Positions 43,280 through 55,084 of a stretch of DNA of 64,000 bases are shown one piece after another. How positions within the stretch are numbered: position 1 is the first letter of the stretch; each line of letters opens with the position of its first letter. The notes below the pieces were generated by a model. That model saw nothing but the letters and a program-made list of their open reading frames with translations, had not been told where the DNA came from and did no database searches. A program made the translations under genes and the position numbers. Origin of the DNA: Platerodrilus igneus (taxonomy: Eukaryota > Arthropoda > Insecta > Coleoptera > Lycidae); contig JARFIW010000663.1 of assembly GCA_036346225.1 (NCBI GenBank), positions 1,550,001 to 1,614,000 of the forward strand. Reading direction: 5' to 3'.

Positions 43280-43615
43280 TTTTTAAAATTCCGTTTTTTA
43301 AAGATTCTGAAACAATAAGTTGACTTTTTACGGCATCAGCTTTGAATCGTTCCCTATCTTTGCGTGTTATTTTTCCAGCACCAGAAAAATGCATCTCTGA
43401 TTCAGCAGATGAAGCTGGAATTACTAGGATTTTTTTGGCAATTTTGCTTAGAAGTGGGTACTTCTTTTTATTAGCACCCCACCATCAAATCGTGTTTCAT
43501 CATTATCCTTATCGTCATTAAAGGGACCAATTGAACTTTTATAAGTACGTTCCTCGTTGCTTATAAAATTCCGCAGCTTTTCTTCGGTCTGCTGTTTAAA
43601 ATCTAAAGTGCGTGT
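43280..43615 (-). pseudogene. hAT transposase C-terminal (dimerisation) domain remnant
   Basis: The - strand reads YPLLSKIAKKILVIPASSA, AESEMHFSGAGKITRKDRER and SQLIVSESLKN. The ASSA-SE--FS-AG block is the hallmark of the hAT dimerisation domain that ends hAT transposases. A frameshift lies just upstream of the conserved YP, near 43465, and only the end of the protein remains. It confirms the superfamily indicated by the terminal repeats. Confidence 0.85.
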
Positions 43616-44881
43616 AAAGAGTAACTAACTGAACCAATAACTTTATGTATAATTTTGTGAACGTACATAATAAACTGACCTGAAAGTTCACTAAACTATG
43701 GCTTTACCCAGAGAAAGCCAATCTGTCGCTTTATTAATTTGGATCAATGGATCAATTTCGGACACCGGCTCAATTTAGGTTACCGGATCAATTTGGGTCG
43801 CCGGGTCAATTTGGGTCCCGGGTCAATTTGGGTTGATACACATGACCCATTGACCCGGTGAATCAAACGAAAAAGTGCCCACTTAGACCCACTGACCCAC
43901 TTGACTCATGACCCATTTCATCTCTGTACCGTACCAGCATACCTGGACTAGGTCTATCACCGCTATTGCGATTAGAAAAAAAACTGGTTTTACGCGCAAT
44001 TTATTCCTTTCTGACGTCTGATTATGCTGATTAGTTCTAGAGAATCACTCTGAGGTGACTATGTCTCTGTTACAAAACATTTTCGTTGAGTTGGTTTTCG
44101 TGATCTTCTAGAGATTCGTAGAATCACTCTGCGTTCTATCGGCACCATTTTCTAACGGGTGGCAGGTTTGTCTCTGTGTGAAGTTGAGCGTTTCAAAAGA
44201 ACTAGGGAGACTCCCTTTAGTGTCTCGTTTTGGATTACTTTAAGCTTACGAATATGCGTTTCCGCAACGTTGCACCATGCAGCTAAGACATATGCAAACG
44301 ACGGTCTGATACCGCCTTGCAGAGCTTCAGCTTGTTTGAAGCGTTAAGCTTAATTCAGCACTGGCCAGAAGGTATAACTGTACATACTCCATTCACCTTA
44401 TTTGCCGCATGCTCGATGTAGGTACTCCTAATGAGCTTTGAATCAAGAATCATTCCTAGATACTTGACGTGTGGGCTTCAAGGTATCGGTTTGTTAAGCG
44501 TCCTAACGCCGTCTCCAGGTCGATAACGTCGCTTCAAAAAGAAAACCGCCATGCTCTTTTCGTGATTGAACATGACTCCGCGAGCCTTAACCATTCCAAA
44601 AGAGCGTTCATCACCGTTCATAGTTCTTGCATGGTAAGGTGTGAGACACGAAGCCCGTCCAGTATGGCTATGTCGTCAGCCGGTGTCGGCCGTTTTTGGT
44701 AGGTTGCTCACGAAGATGCCAAGCAGTACCGGCGAAAGGAGAGAGCCTTTAGGAAACCCAGAGCTGATTCTTCGTTTTGTCGAACGCACGTCGTGTAGCA
44801 TGATACGTAACCATCTATCGTAAAAATAGGATTGAACGAAAGCGCATGATATCCCCCTCTCCAGTATCGTGTAGAGCAGTT

Positions 44882-45219
44882 ATAAATATTTATGGTTTCT
44901 GGTTGGGACCTTGTCATCTTATAAACTAAGGTTGACGTTTCGCCCACTTTTGTAATGGACTTCATCAGCACAAAAAAATATGCAAATAAATTTCTTTGCC
45001 ACAAGACACCTTTTGGCTAGTGAGTCTGCTACTTCAAAAGTAACACTCCATACTCTTTACACTTTAACTTGTCTACTTAATATTATCATTGTTATCTTTA
45101 TTATTATTTATTTTCAATTTCCTATCCTTGTCCTAATAAAGCCTCTTACAAAAGTCGGCAAAACGTCGACCTTAGTTTATAAAATGACACGGTCCCAACC
45201 CGAAACCATAAATATTTAT
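44882..45219. mobile_element. MITE-like element with about 70-bp terminal inverted repeats
   Basis: The left 44882-44955 (ATAAATATTTATGGTTTC ... CTTTTGTAA) and right 45146-45219 (TTACAAAAGTCGGCAAAAC ... GAAACCATAAATATTTAT) are inverted copies with about 85-90 per cent identity by eye; the middle is AT-rich and without a gene. It interrupts the RT of the Jockey-like LINE. The palindrome ATAAATATTTAT at both tips makes the exact ends and target duplication ambiguous. Confidence 0.8.
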
Positions 45220-46859
45220 GATGACTCCGGCGGTGACAGTCTCTGACAATATTTTGTAGAGTAGGCCAGGATGCCATATGTTATCGAATGCCTTCGACAC
45301 ATCCAGGAATACTGCACCTGTCCACTGTCCTCAGTTAAAGCCTGCAGCGATATGAAATGCTCCACCACTCACAGTATCTGGTAAACTGTGAAATGCCCCT
45401 TATGGAACCCTAACTGTTCATTTTGGATCACGCGATTTTCTTTCATTGCTGTCTGCAACCTCTTCAGGGAAGCGGCTGCCGTTATTTTTCCAACCGCCGA
45501 AAGCAAGTTAATTAGCCAGTAGTTTTATGAGAATGCCACAACTTTGCCCGCTTTCTGGAGGATTATCACGTCCGCCTCCTTCCACGGTATTGCAAAATTG
45601 TAGCGTAGCATTGTGGCGTCTTTCGGTAGCGCTTTCAGAACCTTGTTGAAAATTCCCTCCGGTCCAAAGACTTTTCTGACATTTAAGGCCTACTAACTAT
45701 GATATGATAGATTTTGTGTGAGTCGTCGACTTTTAACCTCCTTGTGACGTTACGGTTAACCCGTTTGATGTGCTGCGTAAGCATAGTTTGCCACAAACTA
45801 ACGTTGTAAGCTGTTTTCGAAGTTTTCTGCACTTTCAGCAACTAAATTAGCTAAGCCTGTTTCGCCTTGGATAGGACGCATGAGGAACGCCTTATTCCTT
45901 AATACTTTCGACATACTCCACAAAGAGTTGTCGTCGCTAGGGGATCTTCTAGCTTGGCTTTCCAAGACTTGCTTCTGTGCCGCCAAGCAATGAAACTCAT
46001 GACTAAATTACCGAAGTGTTTGGCCTCGGCGATTATCGATAGCAGCTCTCTTGCGATTGCACTCGATTTATGGCAGTTAATCTTGGCGAGAAGTCAGATG
46101 AGCGAACTCTACAAGGCGTGTCCATTCGCTAAGATTCCAAGCAGTTTGCGAGTGGAAAAGGCTGCCTAGTTTGGCGTCTTTTTAACTTGCGCAAAACATA
46201 GACCCTTGTATCTTGGCGTAGAAATGGCCGCGGTAAACTCGTTGGCAGCGCTTGAGTAGGAGTGGCCTCCCACTGTAGCGGGTTCTTATGTCAGATTTAC
46301 CGAATTGTTACTGTCTGTCGTTTTAAGCGTCTTCGTGGTGTGCCGCTTTGCGATAACCCGTAGCTTGGAGAATGCGTGTCGTTCACTATAACTCACGCTG
46401 CAGTTGTCGCACACCACAAGAGCCTCCCTGCTTTTAAGACAGGTATCGTTGAAGTGGTCGCCGGCGCACTTGATACACTTCGGTATTGCTTTCCAATTCG
46501 TCTGGTTCTGCCAAAATCACATGTCGCCGATGCAGTGCTCTGCTTCCTTGAGTCGTGTCGCTACTTTTACTTACACTCGCGGGTGCAACAAATGCTGAAG
46601 CTCAAAGATTTGCTCGCCTTGGTAGATTTGGTCAAAGTGACCATAACCAGGAACAAGGCTTGTTTAGGTTGCTACTTATGAAAGTTTGCGCACGATACTA
46701 CTGAGAACCCGTGGTCGACAAGTTTCGGTTTGGAGGTCCACGACGGCGATGTCTTTGGGTGTACTGTCCAAGACCACATTGGTTTGTAGCCGTGGAGGTG
46801 GAATATATGATACGCTTTACCTCTCTCAGCCAAGAAAGCTAGGTTCTCACAGTAGCTAT

Positions 46860-47470
46860 TTATTTGTTTTAATTATTTGTTCTAACGTTTCAGTGACCTG
46901 CTGCCTGAAATTAAAGCAGATCTGGCTTCCTCCCAGAAAGTATCCGTGAGTAAGGCATGTGTGTGTGCGCGCGCTTGAGACATGTGTTATGTGTGTGTGT
47001 GGGGGGGTGTGAGGTTGTGTGTGTGTGAATGTGTGTGTAGTGTTGACGTCCGTGTTACCTTGCCCTTCTAGGACCAGGATCAATGGCAGCCGGATATCCC
47101 AGTCGTCAAAGAGAAACGCTCAACGGATATTGCCTTATCAGTCCGGAACATCGGCAGCCGGAAATCCAAAAGTTGAAGAGGCAATGTAGGTGTATGAATA
47201 GGTGTTTGTGTTTGTGTTTGCACAGTCTTGGAGAGATGCTTTGTTTGTTTTTTGTGTGTATGTGTGTTTGTGTTTGTGTGTCTTTGCATCCACCTTGCAT
47301 TCTTTCCCCCCACCCCCCAGTACTAGGACCATCGGTAGCCGGAAATCCAGTCTTCGGGAAGAATCCTTAGCAGATGTAATTGAAGCGTGTTTAAAATGTT
47401 AATTTGTGTTTATGTTTGCCCAGGTTACCAAAAGGTTGGATTGAATTGGTATAATTTTGTTCATGTTTGA
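46860..47470. repeat. GT-rich minisatellite cassette with repeated ATCGGTAGCCGGAAATCC motif
   Basis: GT-rich tracts (46981-47045, 47200-47285) alternate with the motif ggaccatcggtagccggaaa at 47069-47100, 47141-47170 and 47324-47350 (first two variant). The same cassette recurs at 56590-56760. Several apparent open frames here are low-complexity and are not genes. Confidence 0.7.
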
Positions 47471-47921
47471 ACTTATTCTATTACATAAAAAATTAGGTTC
47501 TTTCAGAGGAAAGGATTTGTATGTTGTATTATTTGCCTCAGGTATGTGTAAGTTTGGTTCTTAAAATTTAGCGTTAGTATCCAGTAGTCACTCGAGGTTC
47601 CGGGTGTAATACTGATACCATCTTAAATATTTAACGCCTTTGTAAAGTGAAGTTTGCGAAGACTTAGCTTCGCCGCAATCACCATCCACTTGTCCTTCTT
47701 ACAAAGAACGGTTAGGGGGTCCGGTCCGGTGCTGATCGGTTCAAACCGATTCGTTGTAGGCGGATTGTCGACGGTTATCGTCTTCGGCTGCATACTGATC
47801 CTCTTCTTTGGCACTATGAAGCCGTCATAGCAGATCTTTTCCGAAGAATCGATAACTCGCTGGTGGGGGTCTTTAGCTTCGGCCTAGGACGTCATGATGG
47901 TGGCTTCAATAAGTGCGTCCA

Positions 47922-48752
47922 TTGTCTTACAAGTGATTTTCACTCATGTTAGAAAGCACAGGTAGTAGTGCTGTAATACATCAGCACAATTAGACAAAAA
48001 TTGCTCCTCCAGCTTCTGAGAATCAGCCGAATTACTTATGGGTAGCCACACAACTAAATCAGTGCTTTAGGTGTTTTAAGCAAAGTAATTCAAACAAGCG
48101 CTTGTGGATGGGATTGTGGCAAGGACGGATTCGTGTAAAAGCGCAGTAGTCGGCACAAGCACTACACCCGCGCGTTAACACTAGCACTGTATGATCTTAC
48201 TACGCCTGTTCAGCTCGATTACTTATGAATTAGTAGTCTCACTCCCCCAATCACTGTACAAGATGTCCTAAGATACGTAATCGAAACCGAAGCTCGTAAC
48301 AGAACTTCAACACTGCCAATCCTATAAAAGCACAAAAGCGAGTAATTTCTTCCGTTGCTAATCTCTTTGTAGGTACATTGAAAAGTTCAAAGCCCTGAAG
48401 AGCGCTCTAATGCTCCTGATGTTGATTTGCTTTTTTGGTGGAGTTTAAAACGTTGTAAATGTCAGTTTTTGAACTAAATATAACTGAAAAGTGTTATTTA
48501 ACTGAAGGCTTTGGAGTAGTGTTGTCTACAATGCTGTCTCTAGGAAGGACGGACTGACTCGCTCCATCCTTTATGAAGTAATAAGAAAAGCTACGATAAG
48601 AAATAATCTAAAACGCAAAACACGTAGATGTAATTCAGAGTGGTAAACAAAGCACAAAACAATTTCTAATAAAATATTATAATGTCGCAAAGTTTATTTG
48701 AAATATAATACATTTTTTAAAACATACTTTTAAATTTGTTGGTCTCTGTTTG
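47922..48752. other. unassigned stretch
   Basis: No gene supported. It could include the 5' leader of the Jockey-like LINE. Moderately GC-balanced up to about 48400, then AT-rich. Confidence 0.35.
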
Positions 48753-49050
48753 TAGGCGGCTCCGTGGCGTAGTTGGTATGCATGTGACCATTTTGTCCAC
48801 GGTCCTGGGTTTGAATCCCGACACGGTCCGCATGAAAAATGATAGGCAAGCATTTTTGACTAAAATACGCCCTCGTTCAGATGGGAAGTGAAATGGAGGT
48901 TCCATTTGAGAGTATTGTCACGCATGTTACACATCCCTACTTTGCTTGAACAGCAAGGATTCGGCAAAATTCAAAATTTCAATACAAATAACACACTTCC
49001 TGGCCAATATAGCACCTTCAGGTAAAGCATTGGACAATCAAATGTAGGGG
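48753..49050 (+). mobile_element. tRNA-derived SINE, third + strand copy
   Basis: A box tggcgtagttggtatgc and B box gggtttgaatcccgac at normal spacing, then the same body (gcatgaaaaatga, aaaatacgcc, tcacgca, attcaaaattt) and the tail attggacaatcaaatgta. It lies about 27 kb from the tandem pair and shows that the family is dispersed. Confidence 0.8.
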
Positions 49051-49129
49051 CCTTTGTGTTGTAAAATTTGTGAATGATTGAAATTTATCTTACGCTTATT
49101 ATTAAGAGTGTGTATCTATTGAAAGGGCA

Positions 49130-49790
49130 CACGTTTTGTCAATCATGCTGTTCCGTAGATCCGCTTAACTGTCCGAGTGTTCCTCGGGATTGTCATCAGG
49201 TATCAGCTCTTTTATTAGTGCATTTGCCGAATCGTTCCAGTTAGAGGTGTTTCCGTCATCTATCTGTAGGGTGGAGTAGATGGTTGTGGTCTGATATTAT
49301 TTCTAACTATCCGATATGGAACTCCTCATGCGTTACCCTCTACAATTTTGTACCTGGATTCTCGCTTGAACGTTTGTAGCTTCGTTTCGTATACAGCTTT
49401 TGTTTCTCGATACCTGGCTAGGCGGTATCCCCTTTTGATTTCCGCAAGGGGCTGATTTGTTTTTTTGGTTTTCTTTATTTGTTTTCTCAATCTCAATAGC
49501 TCCTTGCACCATGGGGTTGGCCTGAGCCCTTGACACTGGGTTAATTGTGATATCGACCGATTCATAGCTCGGAATATGGCATTAGTGAGCTGCTTAGAGT
49601 ATTCGTGAACATTACCTCCTTGTTGTATTATAGGTATCGGATGAAAATTTTCTTTGAGTTTCTCCCAGTTGACTTTTTTGATGTTGTATTTCGTATCTGT
49701 CGTTGGTATATTGTCTCTGGAAGGGTGGGGTTTCAGGTTGTCTGTTAAAATCGAAAGTGATCAGATCGCGATCACTTATTGTTGCCGTGC
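49130..49790 (-). mobile_element. R1/Jockey-type LINE fragment (endonuclease end and linker)
   Basis: The - strand reads NIKKVNWEKLKENFHPIPII near 49670, LTQCQGLRPTPWCKELLRL near 49530 and RLARYRETKAVYETKLQTFK near 49390. This is the region between endonuclease and RT in R1-like LINEs (the aspartate-histidine end, the WxxxK linker and the proline-tryptophan block). It is truncated on both sides and has a stop near 49326. Confidence 0.6.
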
Positions 49791-50062
49791 TGTGGATCCT
49801 CCAGTTGGATATACGTGCTCCCTTCTCAGTCCCAGACCATCGGTGTGTGTGTGTGTTTTTTACAGTTGCAATATTTTTATTTCAACATAAATACGTTACA
49901 TTACTAATAAATATATGCACTGCATTTTCAATACCAATATCTTCCCACGGAACCGCAATTAAGCATAACTTCACGAGAAGTGGTTGTTGCTCATACGCCC
50001 TTCTTTGAGGATTAGATTAGCTAGAATGAGTAATTTGTTGTTCCATTATTTGGATCAGCGCG
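49791..50062. other. spacer, target of the solo LTR
   Basis: It contains a short GT run after cccagaccatcggtgtgtg at about 49836, matching the start of the GT cassette motif. No gene. Confidence 0.4.
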
Positions 50063-50615
50063 AGTTAAGGTTCGTGGCTGGGAGCGGTCCTTTTTAAAAA
50101 ACCATTTCCAACTTCTTAACAAATTTATTTATTATTTATACAGAAATTAATTGGAATTTTGGCAAACTTGAACTGAATTATTCTAAGTCGAAATACATTA
50201 ATTAATTGTACAAAAAATGAGTAATCTAACGAACTTCAATGTTAAAGCTGAACGATGGATTGACTGTCGTCTACTGGGGCTCCCGGGCCTTTTATAATAT
50301 CCTTACCCCCTCACATGGCTGTGGGAAGTTGCAGACCTAATGTCTGCTTACACTTAATTCTATTCGTTAATACAATGTTGCGAGCTTACTTTCTTGGTAA
50401 TTTCGGTACGTGTCTGTCTGCGACCGCCTGTGACCTGACATCTGCAGTGTCACTTATCGTCTGTGCTACAAAGTAGCGCTTCCGTTCCCATGAACGTTAA
50501 TAAACTGAATAAAATTGTCCTTGATTTACATTGTTGCACATCACTTAGCGCATTCCTAATATTTCTAATAATTTCTATTTCTTTATATATATAACAATTG
50601 GGGGATTACATAACT
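50063..50615 (-). repeat. solo LTR, errantivirus-like, 553 bp, CGCG target duplication
   Basis: Ends AGTTA...TAACT and whole-length similarity to the LTR at 18183-18711. CGCG at 50059-50062 and at 50616-50619 is a clean 4-bp target duplication, and there is no internal sequence on either side. It arose by LTR-LTR recombination after insertion. Confidence 0.85.
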
Positions 50616-50699
50616 CGCGTCTCATATAAATTTTTTTTAACGTCAATGATATGCATGAGGTTAAATCATGTGTTCTTTGATTAAGATAATTCTGATAGC

Positions 50700-51290
50700 T
50701 AGGTAGTGTTTTATGTATTAATTGTATTATGTATTTAACGCTTCTATCCTTATATTGTCAATTTGTCGCAGTTCTTTAATTACCATTGCACCAAATATGG
50801 TTACTGCTGACCATACTTCTTTTGATTCTACCATTTTCTGGACCAACGCATTTGGACTTAGGTTTATTTTTGTAAGGGTAGTTAGTTTCTCACGTGGTTC
50901 GTTAAATCGTGGGCAATGAAAAAATACGTGTTCTGCATCTTCAAGAACGTCAGTGCACATTGGACAATTAGGAGTTGTATCTAATTTAAATCTATAAAAG
51001 TATGCTCTAAAGCACCCACGACCACTTAGAAGGTGGGTTAGATAAAAGTCCAATTCTCCATGACATCGATTAAGCCATGGTTCTATAAGAGGTATCATAT
51101 GGTAAGTCCATCTACCTTTCTGCGATGTATCCCAACGTTGTTGCTCGCTATTAAATCTACCTTTTCTTCTTTCTTTTTTTGTTCTAGAGTTTTATCTCTA
51201 TAATACCACTCCCGACGGTAGTGCGTTAAATTTTCAATCGGGGGCATACCTGCGATAAGGCATGCAGCTTTATAAGAAATTGTGTGGTAC
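50700..51290 (-). pseudogene. R1-like LINE, C-terminal part (zinc-binding region)
   Basis: The - strand shows ISYKAACLIAGMPPIENLTH near 51250, then the frame 51098-50727 with CHGELDFYLTHLLSGRGCFR and CPMCTDVLEDAEHVFFHCPR. This Cys-x2-Cys...His...Cys pattern near the end of R1/LOA-type ORF2 may bind nucleic acid. It is the expected continuation of the RT at 55085-56600, separated by a 3.8-kb insertion. Confidence 0.75.
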
Positions 51291-54200
51291 GCACATATTA
51301 CTCATAGAGTGCTTAATCTATACACGGAAGAAATTTTACGGCAGTTTGATTCTATTTTTACTGCATTGTACCGTGTCAAATTTCCACGGTTTACTTTAAT
51401 AAAATTTGTTATGCGCAGTAAAAATAAATGTTTAAGGAATACGCCACAATTAATGTATCGGCGCTGCCAATATTGCAAATAGCTTATTCCTCACTGATAC
51501 AGGAAATAACAAGACGAAAAAGTTTAGTTTTCGAAGACTTGCTTGCCAGATGTAGTCGGATAAAGATAATAATTTCGCGCAATAAAAGCACGATGATGAT
51601 TTTGTGTTTGAGGTGGGCAATTAGAATTGCCATTAGTATTACGCTGGTGATGCGATAATATTATGTGTAAGTGAACACATATTCTAGTTTATAATTGGTT
51701 AGTATAATTTCTTTAAAGCAAGATAATTTATGCAACTCTATTTCAGCAAGTTTATTTTTGTTGGTCTTCTAGTTCCTCAGTTGATGCAGTTTAATTTTGT
51801 TTGTATTATGGTTTATTAGCTGATGCGAGTGTAGTTGCAAGTATTAATATTTCTGGAATTAATACTACGAAATTAAATATAAGATGCTGAAAATCTTTCG
51901 TTTTTGCTAATTGATACAATAATTTTGTAAAGTTCCACTACAAAGGAAACACACGTTTTGATGCACAAGCAAAGGACAACAGGTTAAGGTCCGTTTATAT
52001 TACGACGTAGGTAATATGTCGACATCTGTTAACACTTACGTACAAGAAAATCATGGTGAGTAGAAAGCTACTTTTGAAATGAACATTTCGTCGTCTACAT
52101 GATAGAGGGCGGGCGTATCCTTGTGTTCTGAAATTACATATTGTTTGATAAGGCAGAGATCAACAATTTGTTCGAAATTCAATTTTGTAATTTTAATTAT
52201 TTAGGGTCTATAATATAATGTGCATACAGTCCGTCCATTTCACTAAAATTTTGAATATATAAAAGTAAGAAAATTCAAAAGCGAATTACATTTTTGTCAA
52301 TTAATAACTTAAAGTACACATAAGTATGTGAGAAATCTGTTTAAGAAATAGATTTGACAATATTAATATATATTGCGCTGCTGATATTTTTGTAGTCGTG
52401 TGAACCCTCATCAAAGATCTTTGATCAGATAGGGCCAATAACTATTTATATATCAAAAATAATTTAGTGGAAAGCATTACTTGCATAAAGGGTTAGTAAT
52501 TATTTGATTGAAGTCTATTAAATTTTTGTATACGTTAAAGGCAAAGAAAATTTTGATGAACAACCCAAAATTCTGTTTAATATAGATTGTAAATTAATAT
52601 ATTAAAAAAAGGGGAATCATTTCAGAAGGAAAGGATTAATTCCATTTGTATATAACTATATAAAACGTTATGAAAGGTAATTGTACATAACCTTAGAATT
52701 TAACAGAGAAACATTAAGCTTTCGTGTTTATTTCCTTATGCATTCACGTTGAAGTTTGTAACGAAAATATATTCTATAGCACCATGCTTGGAAGAATCGC
52801 TTCAGCATAAATTTATTCTGTGGTATTTAATCCTTGTATTTGATGTTAAAATATCTAAAAGAAACAATTCTATATGAAAACAGGAAGTCATGTTCACTTA
52901 AAGAACTTAAATGCTTTGTACGGAGATATTTGGTATTTTTATAATTATCAGGAAACGTATTTATATGGGGTTTAGTAGTTTGTGTTGTCTACCTCACAGG
53001 CGAATATTCCCTCTACATTCGTTATAATCAGAATAGCGCATGTGCGTACTGGTCACGGGATACGACACGCTAATAAGGTGCCGCTGAAAGGAGGTCAACC
53101 ATTGTTCTGATAGATGTAGTCGTGTTGGCATTCTTTTTCTGATAAAACGAGCATGAATCTCCAGGCCTTGCACAAGTGGGGCCTTCGCATCGGTTTGTAA
53201 TAGTTATGGTAGAAGGAGGCGAGTTGCTTTGGGACGCGGTACGAAGCGCCAGGCTCCTGCGAAACCGGCAAAGCATTAAAACGCGCCGTTCCTTGATATG
53301 TCGTGTTAAGATTTGTTAATGAGTATGACATTACGGAAAATTAAAATGATGGACTAGAAGGTAGATGTTATAATTGAATCCAAGATTGGAAAGCTGTTCA
53401 CTTATCGGAGCAACTACAGCTGTGTATTAATGTTTAGTAATAACAGTTTGAGGAGCAGATTTTGGAGCATGTGTGTCGACGATCAATAATTAGATTTGAA
53501 AGCAACAACACCTACAGGTATCAAACTTCTTTTTTGTTCTGTTTGTGAGGATTCGTGAATGCTTACATAAATAATTTTCGAAGATCGTTTGGTCAAGTTA
53601 AATTTTGTATGTTTAGAACAGCGTGAGAGAAAACAGTTAAGAATTGCTACAGTAATAGTTTTGTAAAATTTGCATAAATCCACTTGCTAACAATATGATA
53701 TATCAGTCCATTTTTTACTTTTAAAATATTTATTTGCTCATATTAAAATTTTAATAAGCCTCTAATACCAGATTTAAATGAAAAGTTGTTTGTCTAAGTT
53801 AACTACATGTGATTAGTTTTTTTAGAAATAATGTTTGAGACACATATGTGAACCAGAACTCAGATCTGAAAGCTTGGTGCTAAAACTTGTTTTGATATAT
53901 CATTATTAACTTAAGGATCTGTTATGTCAAAGACAGATGTATTGAAACTTAATTTTATTTGTACATTTTATAAACACATTTAAAGAAAAAATTCAAGAAA
54001 GAGAAACTATATTAAATTTCATTTTAGACTCAAGTTTTTATTCCATGCATAATTAAATTTACTAAATTTTTAAAGTAAATAAGTTTGTTGATCTATAAAA
54101 TTATATGAGGCTGAAGTAATTTAAAAAGCCCATATATGCTACAACTGGTTTGTTCTAGGTATTTATTTTTGATTTAAATATCTTTGGTGTGGTAATCTCA

Positions 54201-55084
54201 ATATTATCCACCTGTAATTATTGGCATATATTTTTATTGGGAAGCACAAACTGTGTCTTTCTAATAGGGAATTTGTTGTGTATTTTGTTCCAGGTTCATC
54301 GAGATCGGAGAGGTCGTAAGTATGTTCCAGAGGTTTCCAGATACATCAGTTCAGTAAGTTGTAAGTTTTTTATTGTGTTCACATCCCGTGAGTTTCTGTA
54401 TCTTCTCATAGGGGTAATGAATCTCTAGTGTAATCGTTCTTACAGATACAGTGGCGCTCAACCCATTTTCCTTTTGTTAGTTTATTGTAGAGTTTAGACC
54501 ATCACCACACCCTTTTCTCATTGCTCACCCTTGGGGTAATTCCCAGACTTAGCCGCGAATAGCTAAAGCTTCACTTTATCCATCAACAAGGAGGCTTAAG
54601 TAAAAAAAAAAATAATTGTTTCAAGTTATTAGTTCAAAGATCGAAGGATTTGCATATTAATGAAATCATCTAATAAGAGTTGTCTGTGTTTTGTTTGAAG
54701 ACACAAAAGAGTGTTGTTATTATTTTGATTTGATAATTACAATCATGCATTTATTATGGGTTCAGTGGTAATAACATTAGCGTTTTATATACTGAGATCC
54801 GAAGTTTTTGTGTTAAAGGAAATATTTGAGGGTTTTCTGCGTTCTTCCTTAAATTATAAAAATTTGAATCAGACGCAATGGCGCCGTATAAGTTTTATGT
54901 CAGTCTGGTTAGTGGTATATTTGCTTAATATAATTTAGACCCCGCCCTGCATGTTTCATGCCTCTGCAGGAATAGACCCCGAGTTAGTTCGGAAGAAACT
55001 TCTTTTTAGTGACCTTCAGTCACATGAAGAGGCCGGTGTTAATCAAGCCAGGGTAACCGCCCCTTAGGAGAGAATAACAGTTCA
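51291..55084. other. 3.8-kb AT-rich sequence interrupting the R1-like LINE
   Basis: Mostly unassigned. The right end (54940-55084) holds a LINE-tail-like piece in - orientation. A + strand frame at 51282-51660 and a - strand pair at 53070-53331 have no recognised family. A possible host start exon lies at 52018-52057 (ATG, 13 codons, then donor gtgagt), and a possible 22-nt exon at 54291-54312. Either is weak. Confidence 0.35.

Larger units (their letters stand above)
41253..43926 (-). mobile_element. hAT-superfamily DNA transposon with nested foreign sequence
   Basis: Terminal inverted repeats CAGAGATAAAATGGGTCA (41253) and, reading inward from 43926 on -, CAGAGATGAAATGGGTCA (one mismatch in 18) begin with the CAGRG typical of hAT. 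An identical 8-bp duplication TACCGTAC flanks the element (41245-41252 and 43927-43934). Both subterminal regions carry repeated gacccaaattgacccg-type units (41300-41420; 43740-43870), probably transposase binding sites. A transposase C-terminal remnant lies at 43280-43615 on -. The middle (about 41440-43205) looks foreign. The element sits in the intron after the last recognised BBS1 exon. It is non-autonomous now. Confidence 0.9.
44080..47921 (-). mobile_element. Jockey-like LINE, degraded and interrupted
   Basis: Reading - from ATG at 47921: Gag start (NPPTTNRFEPISTGPDPLTV near 47760), a GT-rich insertion (46860-47470), zinc-knuckle Gag (PKCIKCAGDHFNDTCLKS and VVCDNCSVSYSERH near 46380-46500), then RT (VFLDVSKAFDNIWHPGLLYK-type block near 45270-45330), then a 338-bp MITE, then the RT thumb (SPHVKYLGMILDSKLI near 44430) to about 44080. 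The endonuclease seems missing. Many stops and frameshifts are present. Gag binds the RNA; RT copies it at the target. Confidence 0.75.

Noticed and set aside
46856..47402. Several overlapping open frames on both strands
   Set aside because: They are threonine-histidine or cysteine-valine runs made by GT/CA microsatellites.
48753..48830. tRNA gene
   Set aside because: The head has tRNA-like boxes, but the 3' acceptor arm does not pair and the SINE body follows.
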